From JAJFFW01 sp038531315 (GTDB lineage: Bacteria; Pseudomonadota; Alphaproteobacteria; Caulobacterales; Parvularculaceae): a stretch of 38,805 bases of DNA. The notes beneath the pieces were generated by a model that was not told the DNA's origin, did no database searches, and saw only the letters and a program-made list of their open reading frames with translations. The position numbers and the translations under genes are program-made. Positions 25,056 to 34,139 of this stretch are shown in pieces; position 1 is the stretch's first letter; each line of letters begins with the position of its first letter. The DNA lies in NCBI GenBank assembly GCA_038531315.1, contig JBCBBT010000031.1, positions 1 to 38,805 on the forward strand, given 5' to 3'.

Positions 25056-26171
25056 ATGTCGATGAAAACGATCCGAAAAACAAAACTTGCTCCTGTCGCA
25101 GCGTTTGCGTTGTCGATTGTGAGCGCATGTGCTGGCCTGTCGGTCGCGAGCGCGGCGCTGGCGGCCCCGGCGATGGAGAAAAAGACCATCTATGATCGTC
25201 AGGGCTTCGGTAAGCCGGTGCTGGCTTATACATTGTCGATGCCGAAAGGATGGGAATTCAAGGGCGACGTCATCTGGAACCCCACGGCGCAGTGCCGGAT
25301 CGACGGACGCCAACTTCATTTTTCAGCCAAAAACGCGTCCGGCGAAACGATCACGCATTACCCAGCGTTCGGCTGGACCTGGGGGTCGATTGAGGAACAA
25401 TTTGCAGCATACGGAAATCCACAAGTGACGCCGTGTCTTGCTGCGCCAATCAATACAGCGCAGGGGTTTCTCGCCGCCTTTGTTCAAAACACCCGTCAGG
25501 GCGCGCAAATCGTGAACATGACAGAGCGTCCAGACATTGGTGAAATCATGCGTCGCCAGGCCGGCGCGCTGCCAATGCCAACCCGTTTTGAGGGCGCACA
25601 GGCAAGCGTGCGTCTCGCCAACGGTCAGACGGAAATCCTGACGACTGCCGTGAGCATCATGCGTCAGCCGCAGGTGGACATGAATGGCGGCATGAGCGGC
25701 TACAGCCTGATCGGCATGAGCTTTGGCGTCTTGTCTCACGTCGGCGGCGAGGATGCGCAGCTGCTCGACAAAGTCCGTTTCTCCTTAAGCACAACCCCGC
25801 AATATACGGGACTGCTTAACCAGCACATGGCGCGCATGGCCCGCGCGTCGCGGCCGACAGTTGCGCCGACAAATACCGGAAAATCGCCGGGCGAGATTTA
25901 TAGCGACATCAGCGACAGCAGTTTCGAAAGCTGGAAACGCCGCGACGCGATGACTACGGCTGGCCAGCAACGCTCGGTCGATGGCATCTACGACCGCAAC
26001 CCCTATGCGGGCTCGAACGGCGGCATTGTCTATGCGCCGACAAGCACGGGGCGTGTGTTTGAAACGCAAGGCGGCGACGTGTTCGCCACCGACGACCCCT
26101 CGCTTGAACCTTATCGCGATCTTGGCGTCGACGCGCGCGAGCTCTCGCCATACGAGTACACCGGTTACTGA
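25056..26171 (+). CDS. Secreted protein of unknown function
   Basis: A 371-residue protein with a Sec signal peptide ending near 'VASAALAAPA' (about residue 38). GAGAGAG precedes the ATG. The mature part starts 'MEKKTIYDRQGFGKPVLAYT', with 'PKGWEFKGDVIWNPTAQC' and a Cys pair (Cys83 and a Cys in 'TPCLAAPIN') that could form a disulfide. The C-terminal third is rich in Ser, Asp, Tyr and Gly, with a motif-like run 'SDISDSSFESWKRRDAM' followed by 'GIYDRNPYAGSNGG', and looks partly disordered. I do not recognise a family. It is followed by a hairpin terminator and appears to be expressed alone or with the small gene upstream. Confidence 0.75.
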   Translation: MSMKTIRKTKLAPVAAFALSIVSACAGLSVASAALAAPAMEKKTIYDRQGFGKPVLAYTLSMPKGWEFKGDVIWNPTAQCRIDGRQLHFSAKNASGETITHYPAFGWTWGSIEEQFAAYGNPQVTPCLAAPINTAQGFLAAFVQNTRQGAQIVNMTERPDIGEIMRRQAGALPMPTRFEGAQASVRLANGQTEILTTAVSIMRQPQVDMNGGMSGYSLIGMSFGVLSHVGGEDAQLLDKVRFSLSTTPQYTGLLNQHMARMARASRPTVAPTNTGKSPGEIYSDISDSSFESWKRRDAMTTAGQQRSVDGIYDRNPYAGSNGGIVYAPTSTGRVFETQGGDVFATDDPSLEPYRDLGVDARELSPYEYTGY

Positions 26172-26197
26172 TCGAAATCGGATCGCCCACAAAATCG

Positions 26198-26229
26198 ATG
26201 GCGGGCCAATCGGCCCGCCATTTCTGTTG
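26198..26229 (+). terminator. Probable intrinsic terminator
   Basis: ATGGCGGGCC and GGCCCGCCAT pair perfectly around AATC, starting 26 bp after the stop of the secreted protein gene. The following TTCTGTTGG is only moderately T-rich. The remaining gene-free stretch to 26492 holds a 13-bp-period partial repeat of TTGGGCGCTG (26391 and 26404) and a possible regulator site at 26456. Confidence 0.65.
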
Positions 26230-26455
26230 GAGCGTGCGAGTTTATTGGGGCGTGCGCGCCGGTGAATTGTGAGGCGCGCACGGCGCAGGCGCGCTTTACG
26301 GCCGTCGGCGAGGTACATTTTCAGACAAGTCGCCGGCGCCGCTCTCGTCAAAACGCCGCTTTGATGGGAGTCTTTTCATCCGCGCCGGTATTGGGCGCTG
26401 ATTTTGGGCGCTGGTATTAAAGGTTTCAAAAAATCCGGCGGATGTGTAGAACAAC

Positions 26456-26480
26456 ATACGAATCTGTCGAAAAAACATTG
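26456..26480 (+). promoter_or_regulatory. Motif shared by serine hydrolase and second TonB receptor upstream regions (copy 1)
   Basis: ATACGAATCTGTCGAAAAA, followed by ACATTG, closely resembles ATACGCAAGTGTCGAAAAA at 29262. A GGATGT lies 16 bp upstream in this copy and 15 bp upstream in the other. It is a candidate binding site for the double-TetR regulator encoded between the two genes, or a shared promoter element. Confidence 0.45.
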
Positions 26481-26492
26481 AGAGGGTGTCAC

Positions 26493-27872
26493 ATGCCGCA
26501 ATCCTTGTTGAAATCCGCCCGACCTTTCTGCGCCGCGACCCTGTTGGCGCTGGCCGGCTGCGCCGGGACGAGCGATATCGCCTCCGATCAGGGGCTTTTG
26601 GAAAAGAAAGAAATGATGTCGCGCGATCAAAAACTCAGTGATTTATCGCAAACGGCGGCGGGCTCGGACTTTACAGCGGAGGGGCTTGAGGCCCTCGAAG
26701 CGCGCGTGCGCCGGTTCGTCGATGATGGCGATGCGGCGGGCGTGTCCGGCTTGTTGGTCAAAGATGGGGAAGTCGTTCAGTACGTTGAGGCGGGCGTTCA
26801 GAATGTCGAGACCGGTGCGCCGTTAACGCAGGACACAATTTTTCGCATCTACTCGATGACGAAGCCGATCGTCGGCGTTGCGATGATGATGCTCTTCGAC
26901 GAAGGCGCGTTTGCCCTTGATGATCCGATTTCGAAGTTTATCCCGGAATTTTCGTCCCTTGAGGTGGTCGGCCCGGCCGGCGCCGACGGCGTGCGGGGGA
27001 GGACGCCCTTGGACCGCGCGCCGACGATGCGCGATCTGCTCAGCCATACGGCCGGATTTTCCTACGGCTTTCTGGACACTGATCCGCTCGCGCCGATCTA
27101 TCGCGAGAAACAAATTCTCGCGTCGCCAAACCTGGGCGTCTTTATTGACCGCCTCGCCGGTGCGCCTTTGTTGCATCAGCCGGGCGCGCAGTGGAATTAC
27201 AGCGTGGCGGTCGATGTCCAGGGCGCGATTATCGAACGGCTGACCGGCAAATCGCTTGGCGAATATCTGCAGGAAGCGCTGTTTGACCCCCTCGGTATGA
27301 AGGACACGGGGTTTCGCGTCCCTGAGGAAGACTTCGAGCGTTTTGCCGACGGATTTATTGTCGATCCGGAAACCGGCGCGCTTGTGAGGTTAAGCGAAGA
27401 ACAGATCAACGGATTCGGCGTCGTCTTTCGCGAGGGCGCGCCGCTGTTTGAGTCTGGCGGATATGGCCTGGCGTCGACCATGGCCGATTATGCGCGGTTT
27501 TGTCAGATGTTGTTGAACGAAGGGTCTTTTGCGGGACAGCAATTTTTGAAGCCGGCGACCGTCGCGTTGATGCGGACGAATATTCTGCCCGAAGACCAAC
27601 CGCTTGAGACGCCCGGCCTGATGGGAGACAATGGCAAGCCCGGCACCGGGTTTGGCCTCAATTTCGGCGTCGTCTATGACGCAGAAGCGTCGCCAACGCC
27701 CTATGGACAAGGCACCTATTTCTGGGGCGGCCTCGCATCGACCTGGTTCTGGATCGATCCGGAGCACAACCTTTTTTATATCGGGATGGTTCAGGTCTAT
27801 CCGGCGGCCGCGCCGGTCGCGGACTTCAGACGGCAAACTGCGGACGCCATCTACGACGCGCTGAAGCAATGA
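26493..27872 (+). CDS. Serine hydrolase of the beta-lactamase/class C esterase family (lipoprotein)
   Basis: A 459-residue lipoprotein: the signal peptide ends with LAGC (Cys23), so it is membrane-anchored facing the periplasm. The catalytic SxxK is 'YSMTKPIVG' (Ser121, Lys124). The second motif Tyr is in 'WNYSVAVD', where class C beta-lactamases have YxN; the substituted Asn and the 'FFWGGLASTWFWID' region match the EstB-type esterases of this fold. It is therefore more likely an esterase than an antibiotic-resistance enzyme. GAGAGGGT precedes the ATG at 26493. In this cluster it could hydrolyse the ester made by the Baeyer-Villiger enzyme, or a conjugated substrate outside the cytoplasm (inference). 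Confidence 0.87.
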   Translation: MPQSLLKSARPFCAATLLALAGCAGTSDIASDQGLLEKKEMMSRDQKLSDLSQTAAGSDFTAEGLEALEARVRRFVDDGDAAGVSGLLVKDGEVVQYVEAGVQNVETGAPLTQDTIFRIYSMTKPIVGVAMMMLFDEGAFALDDPISKFIPEFSSLEVVGPAGADGVRGRTPLDRAPTMRDLLSHTAGFSYGFLDTDPLAPIYREKQILASPNLGVFIDRLAGAPLLHQPGAQWNYSVAVDVQGAIIERLTGKSLGEYLQEALFDPLGMKDTGFRVPEEDFERFADGFIVDPETGALVRLSEEQINGFGVVFREGAPLFESGGYGLASTMADYARFCQMLLNEGSFAGQQFLKPATVALMRTNILPEDQPLETPGLMGDNGKPGTGFGLNFGVVYDAEASPTPYGQGTYFWGGLASTWFWIDPEHNLFYIGMVQVYPAAAPVADFRRQTADAIYDALKQ

Positions 27873-27890
27873 GAAAATGCGCCTGACCGA

Positions 27891-29174
27891 CTAGCCTGTC
27901 GGTTGAAGTCCGCGGTCGATAAGGGCGCATATTTCGTCGGCGATATCGATCGGGGAGCGCGAATCGTCCGGCGAGCGCCACTTCGGGATCCAGCCAAAAG
28001 CCCCGGCGCAAATGTGGGTCACCAGCGCCGCGTCGCAAGATCGCGCAAGCCCTTCCTTCTCTCCCTGCGCCAGAAAATTCGCCACGGACCGGTTTTGTCG
28101 ACCGGCGATTTTTTGGAACCGGCGACGGGTTTGTTCCGGCAGCGCGCCGAAACCCGGCTGCGGCATCAGGGGCGAGACGGGACCTGCTTTGGCCTGAATA
28201 TTCAGGTGAGCATTGATTAACGCGGCGTCCAATCCATTATCGCTGTTGGTCTCAGCGTGGACAATCGCTTTGTTCTGAAAGGCGAATGCGCGATCGTAGC
28301 ACCGGATAATCAGGTCTTCCTTGTCCTGAAAATAATGATAAAGGACGCCTTTCGTCACGCCCATATGATCAGCGATTTCGTCAAGCGACGCCGCCGCAAT
28401 CCCTTTCCGGTTAAAGATGTAGGACGCGTTAGCGAGCACCCGATCGATTTTCAGTTCCGATGATTGCGCGCGATTGAAGACGTCATCAATGACGAGTTGA
28501 AAGGACTGGACATCAAAGTCGCAATGAAACGGCGGCGCGTTTTCTGTTGCGAGCCCGTGGGTCAGGAGACTGACCATGGACGCGCCGGTGCGCTCTCGCA
28601 GGCGAATCCCGCGCGCTGCATCCGACCATTCGGGCAGGAGCTGGGCCCATGACAACATGCCGAAGATCGATTGCGCGATGACTTCGTCGTCACATGGCCT
28701 GATCGAATTGTCTTCGATCCCCATTTCGATGAATTTGCGCAGGCTCTTCAGGTTCCGTTCATGGGCCTGACGAACGACCGCTGCGATGCTTTCATCCAAT
28801 GCGTGAATTTCGCTGAGGACAGCCAAAGGCGGACGCTCCGGCGTCATCGCAAGATCGATGAACCGTTGCAGACGCGCAAGGCCGTTCTCCGCCTGCGCCG
28901 CCTCCAGGAGGTCATCTGCAATCTGATCGCTGGATTGTTTGTAGCAGAGATATACGAGATCCGCGCGATCCTTGACGTAGTGATAAACCGAAGCGCGCGC
29001 CAACTGTAGCTCTTTGGCGATCTCAGCGACGCTGATCGCAGAAATCCCCCGGGAGTTGAATAAAGCCGTCGCGCCGCGAAGGAGGTCTTCGCGTTTCTTG
29101 TCTTTCAACAAGGGCCTTCCGCGCGCGCGCTTTTCTTCGCCCTGCGCAGCTGAGGTGCGGTTCACTCTCATCAC
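27891..29174 (-). CDS. Tandem (double) TetR-family regulator
   Basis: A 427-residue protein made of two complete TetR units. The first helix-turn-helix is near residues 47-66 ('ISVAEIAKELQLARASVYHY') and the second near 265-284 ('LDEIADHMGVTKGVLYHYFQ'). Each is followed by its own helical ligand-binding-type domain. Ordinary TetR proteins are about 200 residues and dimerise, so this is a covalent dimer-like fusion. It is transcribed towards the serine hydrolase gene and away from the second TonB receptor gene, fitting local control of this catabolic set. The two halves differ in sequence, so they need not bind identical half-sites. Confidence 0.9.
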   Translation of the reverse strand: MMRVNRTSAAQGEEKRARGRPLLKDKKREDLLRGATALFNSRGISAISVAEIAKELQLARASVYHYVKDRADLVYLCYKQSSDQIADDLLEAAQAENGLARLQRFIDLAMTPERPPLAVLSEIHALDESIAAVVRQAHERNLKSLRKFIEMGIEDNSIRPCDDEVIAQSIFGMLSWAQLLPEWSDAARGIRLRERTGASMVSLLTHGLATENAPPFHCDFDVQSFQLVIDDVFNRAQSSELKIDRVLANASYIFNRKGIAAASLDEIADHMGVTKGVLYHYFQDKEDLIIRCYDRAFAFQNKAIVHAETNSDNGLDAALINAHLNIQAKAGPVSPLMPQPGFGALPEQTRRRFQKIAGRQNRSVANFLAQGEKEGLARSCDAALVTHICAGAFGWIPKWRSPDDSRSPIDIADEICALIDRGLQPTG

Positions 29175-29261
29175 TTACGTCATAGCCCACGTTTGCGGTT
29201 CGTCAAAATGTCGCGCGGGACCGGCCCCGCCGGCCCGGCGTCAACAGGATGTAATCAAAAA

Positions 29262-29286
29262 ATACGCAAGTGTCGAAAAATAATTG
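29262..29286 (+). promoter_or_regulatory. Shared upstream motif (copy 2)
   Basis: ATACGCAAGTGTCGAAAAA followed by TAATTG lies between the double-TetR gene and the second TonB receptor gene. It matches the copy at 26456 in 16 of 19 bases. The 223-bp gap between the two genes contains no other recognised element. Confidence 0.45.
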
Positions 29287-29397
29287 ACAATGGGGGAAAA
29301 ACTCGCGACGTTCCGGGAAAGCGCGCAAAGCGTAACTTCGCAATCTCTCGCAATCGGGGAGGCCGGGATTAGCGATTTAGCCCTTAGGGAGGGGAAA

Positions 29398-31749
29398 ATG
29401 GTCCAGCGTACAGAACTTTTGGCGCCGAAAATGCGGTGTTCCGGCGAGCCCGGCGGCTCAGCGTCGTTGTCGCCAGAGCGCCGTCAGTCAGTAGCATTCA
29501 TTCGGCGTGCGACCTTGGGGAGCGTTTTTGCAGGGATCGCGATGTCGACGCTTGCGCCTGCTTTTGCGCAAACGGACGAAATTATCGTGACCGCGCAAAA
29601 ACGCGAAGAGTCGCTGAATGAAGTGCCGATCTCTCTGACAGTTCTGGGGCCGGAACAAATCGCTGATCGCGGCATTGAAAAGATCGATGATCTCGGTCTT
29701 GTGGTGCCCGGCTTCAGTTATACCGAATCGCGGGTCGGTACGCCGATCTATACGCTGCGCGGCGTCGGCTTCAACGACATCGCGCTTGGCGGGCGGCCGA
29801 CGGTCAGCATTTATCACGACGAAGCGCCGGTGCCGTTCACGATCGAGACGCGCGGCGGCTTTTTGGACCTTGAACGGGTCGAGGTGCTGAATGGCCCGCA
29901 AGGTACTTTGTTCGGCAACAATGCGACGGGCGGCGCCATCAACCTTATCGCGGCGAAGCCGACGGACGAGTTCGAGGCTGGTCTTGAATTCGGTTATGGC
30001 AATTTCAGCGCCCTGACGCTCGCCGGGCATATCAGCGGACCAATTTCGGACACGCTGCGATTCAGGGTCGCCGCGAGGCACCAGCAGGATGACGGCTTTC
30101 AGGAAAGCATCTCGACTGGTGATCCCAATGCTGCGGCGAACCTGACAAGCGCGCGCGCTTTGCTGGAATGGACGCCCACGGATAGACTCGCCGTGAATGT
30201 CAATCTGAACGGTTTTGTAGACCGCTCAGAGAGCCAGGCGCCACGCTTATCGGGGGTTTTACCCTTGCCGCCCGGGTTTGATGCGTTGATCCCCACATTT
30301 CCCGGACTGCAAGACATTATCGATCTTCAGCCGGGCCCGGAGAACAACCGTGACGTCGAGTTCACCGAAGACGACTACGCCCGCGACAACTCTTTCTTCC
30401 AGGCGAATGTTCGTGCGGATTTCGATTTAACGGAAAATCTGACGCTGACGTCATTGTCCTCCTACAGCACGTACGATCAGGACCAGACAATCGACAATGA
30501 CGGCTCGTCGCTGGTGTTTCTTCAGCAGCGAACGATTGGCGAGATCAACTCCTTTTCGCAAGAGCTGCGCCTCGCGGGCGACTTGACCGACCGCCTCTAT
30601 GTCGTGGTCGGCGGAAATATCGCGATTGACGAGGTCTTTGAAGACAATTTCGACGACTTTACCGACAGCACGACGGGCATTGTCCTTGGTGTTGAGACCG
30701 CCGATATTATCAGCGATCAGGAAGTTCTGACCTACGCCTTCTTCGGTAATGCAGAATTCAAACTGACCGACACCCTGACGCTTCAGGGCGGTGTGCGCTA
30801 CACCGATCACCGTAATCGCTTTGAAGGATGCACCGCCGACGCGGGCGACGGTATTGCCGGCGGCGTCTTCGGGGTGGGGCCGGGCGAGTGCTTTACGCTT
30901 GACCTTTCGACTTTCATGCCGGGTCTCGTTTCGATCGAGTTGAACGAAGACAATGTTTCCTGGCGGGCGGGACTTGATTGGCAGGCCACTGACGGCATTC
31001 TTCTGTACGCCAATGCAAGCCGCGGCTTTAAACAAGGCGGATTTCCGCTTTTGGCGGCGCTTGACAGCGTCCAGCTGCAGCCAACGACGCAGGAACAGGT
31101 TACGGCTTATGAAGGCGGCGTAAAGGCGACGCTTTCCGACACGCTGCAAGTTAACGCCGCAGTCTATTATTACGACTATGTGGACCAGCAGCTTCTTGGC
31201 TTTGTGAACAGCCCAGTGTTCGGGTCCTTGCTCACACTGTTAAATGTTCCCGAGTCGGAGGTTTTTGGTCTTGAACTGCAGGCTAATTGGGAGCCGATCG
31301 AAGGGCTAAGGATCAATACGGCGACATCCTATGTCGATAGCGAAGTGACGGCGGACTTTTTCACCCCCGACGCGCTGCAACAGCCGAATAATCTCAATGG
31401 CGAAGCGATCCCCAACACGCCGGAATGGCAGTTTTCGGGAGATGTCAGCTACACGTGGCCGGTAACGACATCGATGGAAGCATTTATTGGGGCGGGCCTC
31501 AGCTATCGGTCGTCAACGAATGCGGAGTTTGGCGAAATTCCGGCGCTGGCTATTGACGGCTATACGCTCCTCGACCTTCGGGCGGGCGTTCAGTCGCAGG
31601 ACGGTCAGTGGGAATTGAGCGCTTATGCGCGTAACGTAACAGATGAATTCTATATCTCGAACGCCACGATTTCGATCAACACGATCGCCCAATATACCGG
31701 ACAGCCGCGGCGGTACGGATTCACCCTGCGATACAATTTCGGAGGGTAA
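29398..31749 (+). CDS. TonB-dependent outer membrane receptor (2)
   Basis: A 783-residue receptor. The ATG at 29398 is chosen because an excellent AGGGAGGGG lies directly upstream; an earlier in-frame ATG at 29290 has a poorer context. The signal peptide has a long N-region and ends at 'LAPAFAQ'; the TonB box-like 'DEIIVTAQKREE' follows. The plug includes 'GFLDLERVEVLNGPQGTLFG' and is followed by the barrel, ending 'YGFTLRYNFGG'. It presumably imports the substrate of the PQQ/BVMO pathway encoded next to it. It is separated by 87 bp from the alcohol dehydrogenase gene and may be cotranscribed with it. Confidence 0.92.
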   Translation: MVQRTELLAPKMRCSGEPGGSASLSPERRQSVAFIRRATLGSVFAGIAMSTLAPAFAQTDEIIVTAQKREESLNEVPISLTVLGPEQIADRGIEKIDDLGLVVPGFSYTESRVGTPIYTLRGVGFNDIALGGRPTVSIYHDEAPVPFTIETRGGFLDLERVEVLNGPQGTLFGNNATGGAINLIAAKPTDEFEAGLEFGYGNFSALTLAGHISGPISDTLRFRVAARHQQDDGFQESISTGDPNAAANLTSARALLEWTPTDRLAVNVNLNGFVDRSESQAPRLSGVLPLPPGFDALIPTFPGLQDIIDLQPGPENNRDVEFTEDDYARDNSFFQANVRADFDLTENLTLTSLSSYSTYDQDQTIDNDGSSLVFLQQRTIGEINSFSQELRLAGDLTDRLYVVVGGNIAIDEVFEDNFDDFTDSTTGIVLGVETADIISDQEVLTYAFFGNAEFKLTDTLTLQGGVRYTDHRNRFEGCTADAGDGIAGGVFGVGPGECFTLDLSTFMPGLVSIELNEDNVSWRAGLDWQATDGILLYANASRGFKQGGFPLLAALDSVQLQPTTQEQVTAYEGGVKATLSDTLQVNAAVYYYDYVDQQLLGFVNSPVFGSLLTLLNVPESEVFGLELQANWEPIEGLRINTATSYVDSEVTADFFTPDALQQPNNLNGEAIPNTPEWQFSGDVSYTWPVTTSMEAFIGAGLSYRSSTNAEFGEIPALAIDGYTLLDLRAGVQSQDGQWELSAYARNVTDEFYISNATISINTIAQYTGQPRRYGFTLRYNFGG

Positions 31750-31836
31750 TTAAACCGCTGTGAGGCGGGCGGCGAAGGGGTTCCGGCCCTCCTGAGGTTC
31801 TCCTTCGCGCCACTCTAGAAAGGCATTTGCGCCGAA

Positions 31837-34107
31837 ATGAGTTTCATGTCTGTCAACCGTATTTTCCTTTGTGTGCTGAGCGTATTAGCGGCGTCATGTG
31901 GCGGAGAAAAGGAACAAACGGCGATAGCGGATGCAGCAGCCGAACCGCTTCAGGTGACGGATAGCGCCGGCGCAGCGGGTGAAACACGGCGCGCGATGAT
32001 CGCCGCTGACAAGGACATGGCGGCGTGGTTCACGACCGGCGGTCAATTCGGCGAAAAGCACTATTCGACACTGGATTTGATCAACAAACAGACGGTCGAT
32101 CAACTGGGGTTTGCGTGGGACTACGATCTCTACACGCGGCGCGGCGTTGAATCGACGCCCGTGATCGTCGATGGCGTCGTCTTCGGCACCGGCGAGTGGG
32201 GACAGGTCTTCGCCATCAATGGCGCGACCGGCGAAGAAGTTTGGCGGTTCCGTCCTGAAGTACACGGACAGATCGCAAAAGACGCCTGTTGCGATATCGT
32301 CAATCGCGGCGTGGCGGTCTGGGACGGACTTGTCTTTGTCGCCGCGTTGGACGGCGTTCTCTATGCGCTTGACAAAGAGACGGGCGCGGAGGTCTGGCGA
32401 GCCGATAGTTTTGAAGGCGAGCCGGGCCGCAAGGCCTCGACCGGCGCGCCGCGGGTCGCCGGCGACGTTGTGGTGATCGGTTTTGGCGGCGCCGATATGG
32501 ACGCGCGCGGCTACATCACTGCTTACGACCAGAAAACGGGTGAGCAAGTCTGGCGATTTTATACGGTTCCGGGCTCGCCCGATAAGCCATATGAACATGA
32601 AGAACTGACCTGGGCGGCGCAAACCTGGGACCCGGAAAGCCTGTGGGTCGCCGGTCTCGGCGGCACGGTCTGGGACAACATGGTCTATGATCCCGAACTC
32701 AATTTGCTTTACGTCGGAACCGGGAATTCTGCGGTCTATCCGCAAGGCTTCAGGAGCCCCGCCGGCGGCGACAATTTGTTTGTCGCATCGATCCTTGCGA
32801 TCAATCCGGACAATGGAAAGCTTGTTTGGCACTACCAGACGACGCCAGGCGATCAGTGGGACTATACAGCCACCCAGAATATGATCCTTACAGAGATGGA
32901 ATGGCAAGGACAGCGGCGCGATGTGCTGATGCAAGCGCCGAAGAACGGGTTTTTCTATATTCTGGATCGCAAGACCGGCGAGTTGTTATCCGCTGCGAAG
33001 TTCGCGCCTGCGAACTGGGCGAGCCACGTGGACATGGCGACCGGCAAGCCGGTTCTGACAGAAGCGGCGGACTTTATAACGAAACCATCGGTGGTCTGGC
33101 CGAGCACGCGCGGTGCGCATAACTGGCGTCCGATGTCGTACAGCGAAGACACCGGGCTCGTTTACATTCCCGCATATGAAGCTGTCGATCTTAAGGTCAA
33201 TGTGTTTCCAAACGGGTTTGAGTATATTCCCCATCATTGGTCGACGGGTGTCATACCCTTGCCGTTGATCGAGGCGGCGGTTGACGCCGCTGACGGCTTT
33301 TATCCGGCAGACGGATCAGTTGACAAAGAAGCGCTGAAAAAGACCATTCGCGATTTCAAGGATGTGGCGCCGCCCAACCGCACGATATTGAGAGCGTGGG
33401 ACCCGCGAAAAGAAGAGATTGTCTGGGACATTGTTATTGATGAATTCGGCAATAGCGGTTCGGTTTTGTCGACCGCGGGCGGTCTTTTATTCCATACGAA
33501 GCCGGACGGCTTTTTGAATGTTTACGACGATGAGACCGGGGCGCTCCTGAAAGCGATTGACACCGGCAGCGGGATGATGGCCGCGCCGGCGACCTATATG
33601 ATTGACGGCGAGCAATATGTGGTTGTCATGACCGGCCTCGGCGGCGGCGGCTTTTTCAGTTACCCACCTTATTCAGCATCCTACAAATATGGAAACGCGG
33701 GGCGCATGATCGCTTTCAAGCTCGGCGGTAAGGAAACGCCGAAACCCGCGCCTGTTCAATGGCCAACGCAGCCCGAACCGCCGGCGCGCGTCGGCGACGC
33801 CGCCTTGATTGCGAAAGGCAAGCGCCGCTTCGCCTGGAATTGTTCCGTATGCCATGTGAACAGGGGCGTCGGTACGATACCGAATTTGAAAAACATGCAG
33901 CCGGAAACGCATGAGATCTTCGGTGAAATCGTACTTGACGGTCTCCTTGTCGATAATGGCATGCCCGCTTTTGGCGACGTTCTGAACGATGAGGATATTA
34001 AGGCAATTCAGGCGTATCTCATTGATGCGGCCTGGGCCAGTTACAAGCCGGATGATCAGGTCGCCGGCGATGGAGCAGACGAAGGAGGCGGCTTGAGCCA
34101 ACACTAG
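31837..34107 (+). CDS. PQQ-dependent quinohemoprotein alcohol dehydrogenase
   Basis: A 756-residue periplasmic enzyme. The signal peptide ends 'VLAASC', so the mature protein may be lipid-anchored at Cys21. The eight-bladed propeller shows tryptophan-docking motifs ('GEEVWRF', 'GAEVWRA', 'GEQVWRFYT'), the vicinal cysteine pair 'DACCDIVNRG', and the catalytic Asp region 'TTPGDQWDYTATQN'. A C-terminal cytochrome c domain has the heme motif 'CSVCH' and a Met ligand in 'DNGMPAFGD'. This is the type II ADH layout: alcohol oxidised by PQQ, electrons passed to heme c and on to the respiratory chain. No PQQ biosynthesis genes are in the window. It may oxidise a secondary alcohol to the ketone used by the BVMO (inference). 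Confidence 0.93.
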   Translation: MSFMSVNRIFLCVLSVLAASCGGEKEQTAIADAAAEPLQVTDSAGAAGETRRAMIAADKDMAAWFTTGGQFGEKHYSTLDLINKQTVDQLGFAWDYDLYTRRGVESTPVIVDGVVFGTGEWGQVFAINGATGEEVWRFRPEVHGQIAKDACCDIVNRGVAVWDGLVFVAALDGVLYALDKETGAEVWRADSFEGEPGRKASTGAPRVAGDVVVIGFGGADMDARGYITAYDQKTGEQVWRFYTVPGSPDKPYEHEELTWAAQTWDPESLWVAGLGGTVWDNMVYDPELNLLYVGTGNSAVYPQGFRSPAGGDNLFVASILAINPDNGKLVWHYQTTPGDQWDYTATQNMILTEMEWQGQRRDVLMQAPKNGFFYILDRKTGELLSAAKFAPANWASHVDMATGKPVLTEAADFITKPSVVWPSTRGAHNWRPMSYSEDTGLVYIPAYEAVDLKVNVFPNGFEYIPHHWSTGVIPLPLIEAAVDAADGFYPADGSVDKEALKKTIRDFKDVAPPNRTILRAWDPRKEEIVWDIVIDEFGNSGSVLSTAGGLLFHTKPDGFLNVYDDETGALLKAIDTGSGMMAAPATYMIDGEQYVVVMTGLGGGGFFSYPPYSASYKYGNAGRMIAFKLGGKETPKPAPVQWPTQPEPPARVGDAALIAKGKRRFAWNCSVCHVNRGVGTIPNLKNMQPETHEIFGEIVLDGLLVDNGMPAFGDVLNDEDIKAIQAYLIDAAWASYKPDDQVAGDGADEGGGLSQH

Positions 34108-34139
34108 AGGACGCGTCAGTTGGCCATCCCGGAATTTTC

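Noticed and set aside
26391..26413. CRISPR-like or functional repeat (TTGGGCGCTG twice)
   Set aside because: Only two imperfectly spaced 10-bp copies; most likely chance or slippage.
26493..27872. Beta-lactam resistance gene
   Set aside because: The YxN motif is changed to YSV and the context is catabolic; EstB-like esterase is more likely.
31760..31815. Terminator after the second TonB receptor gene
   Set aside because: GGCGAAGG and CCTTCGCG can pair but enclose a long loop and lack a T run, so the dehydrogenase may be cotranscribed.
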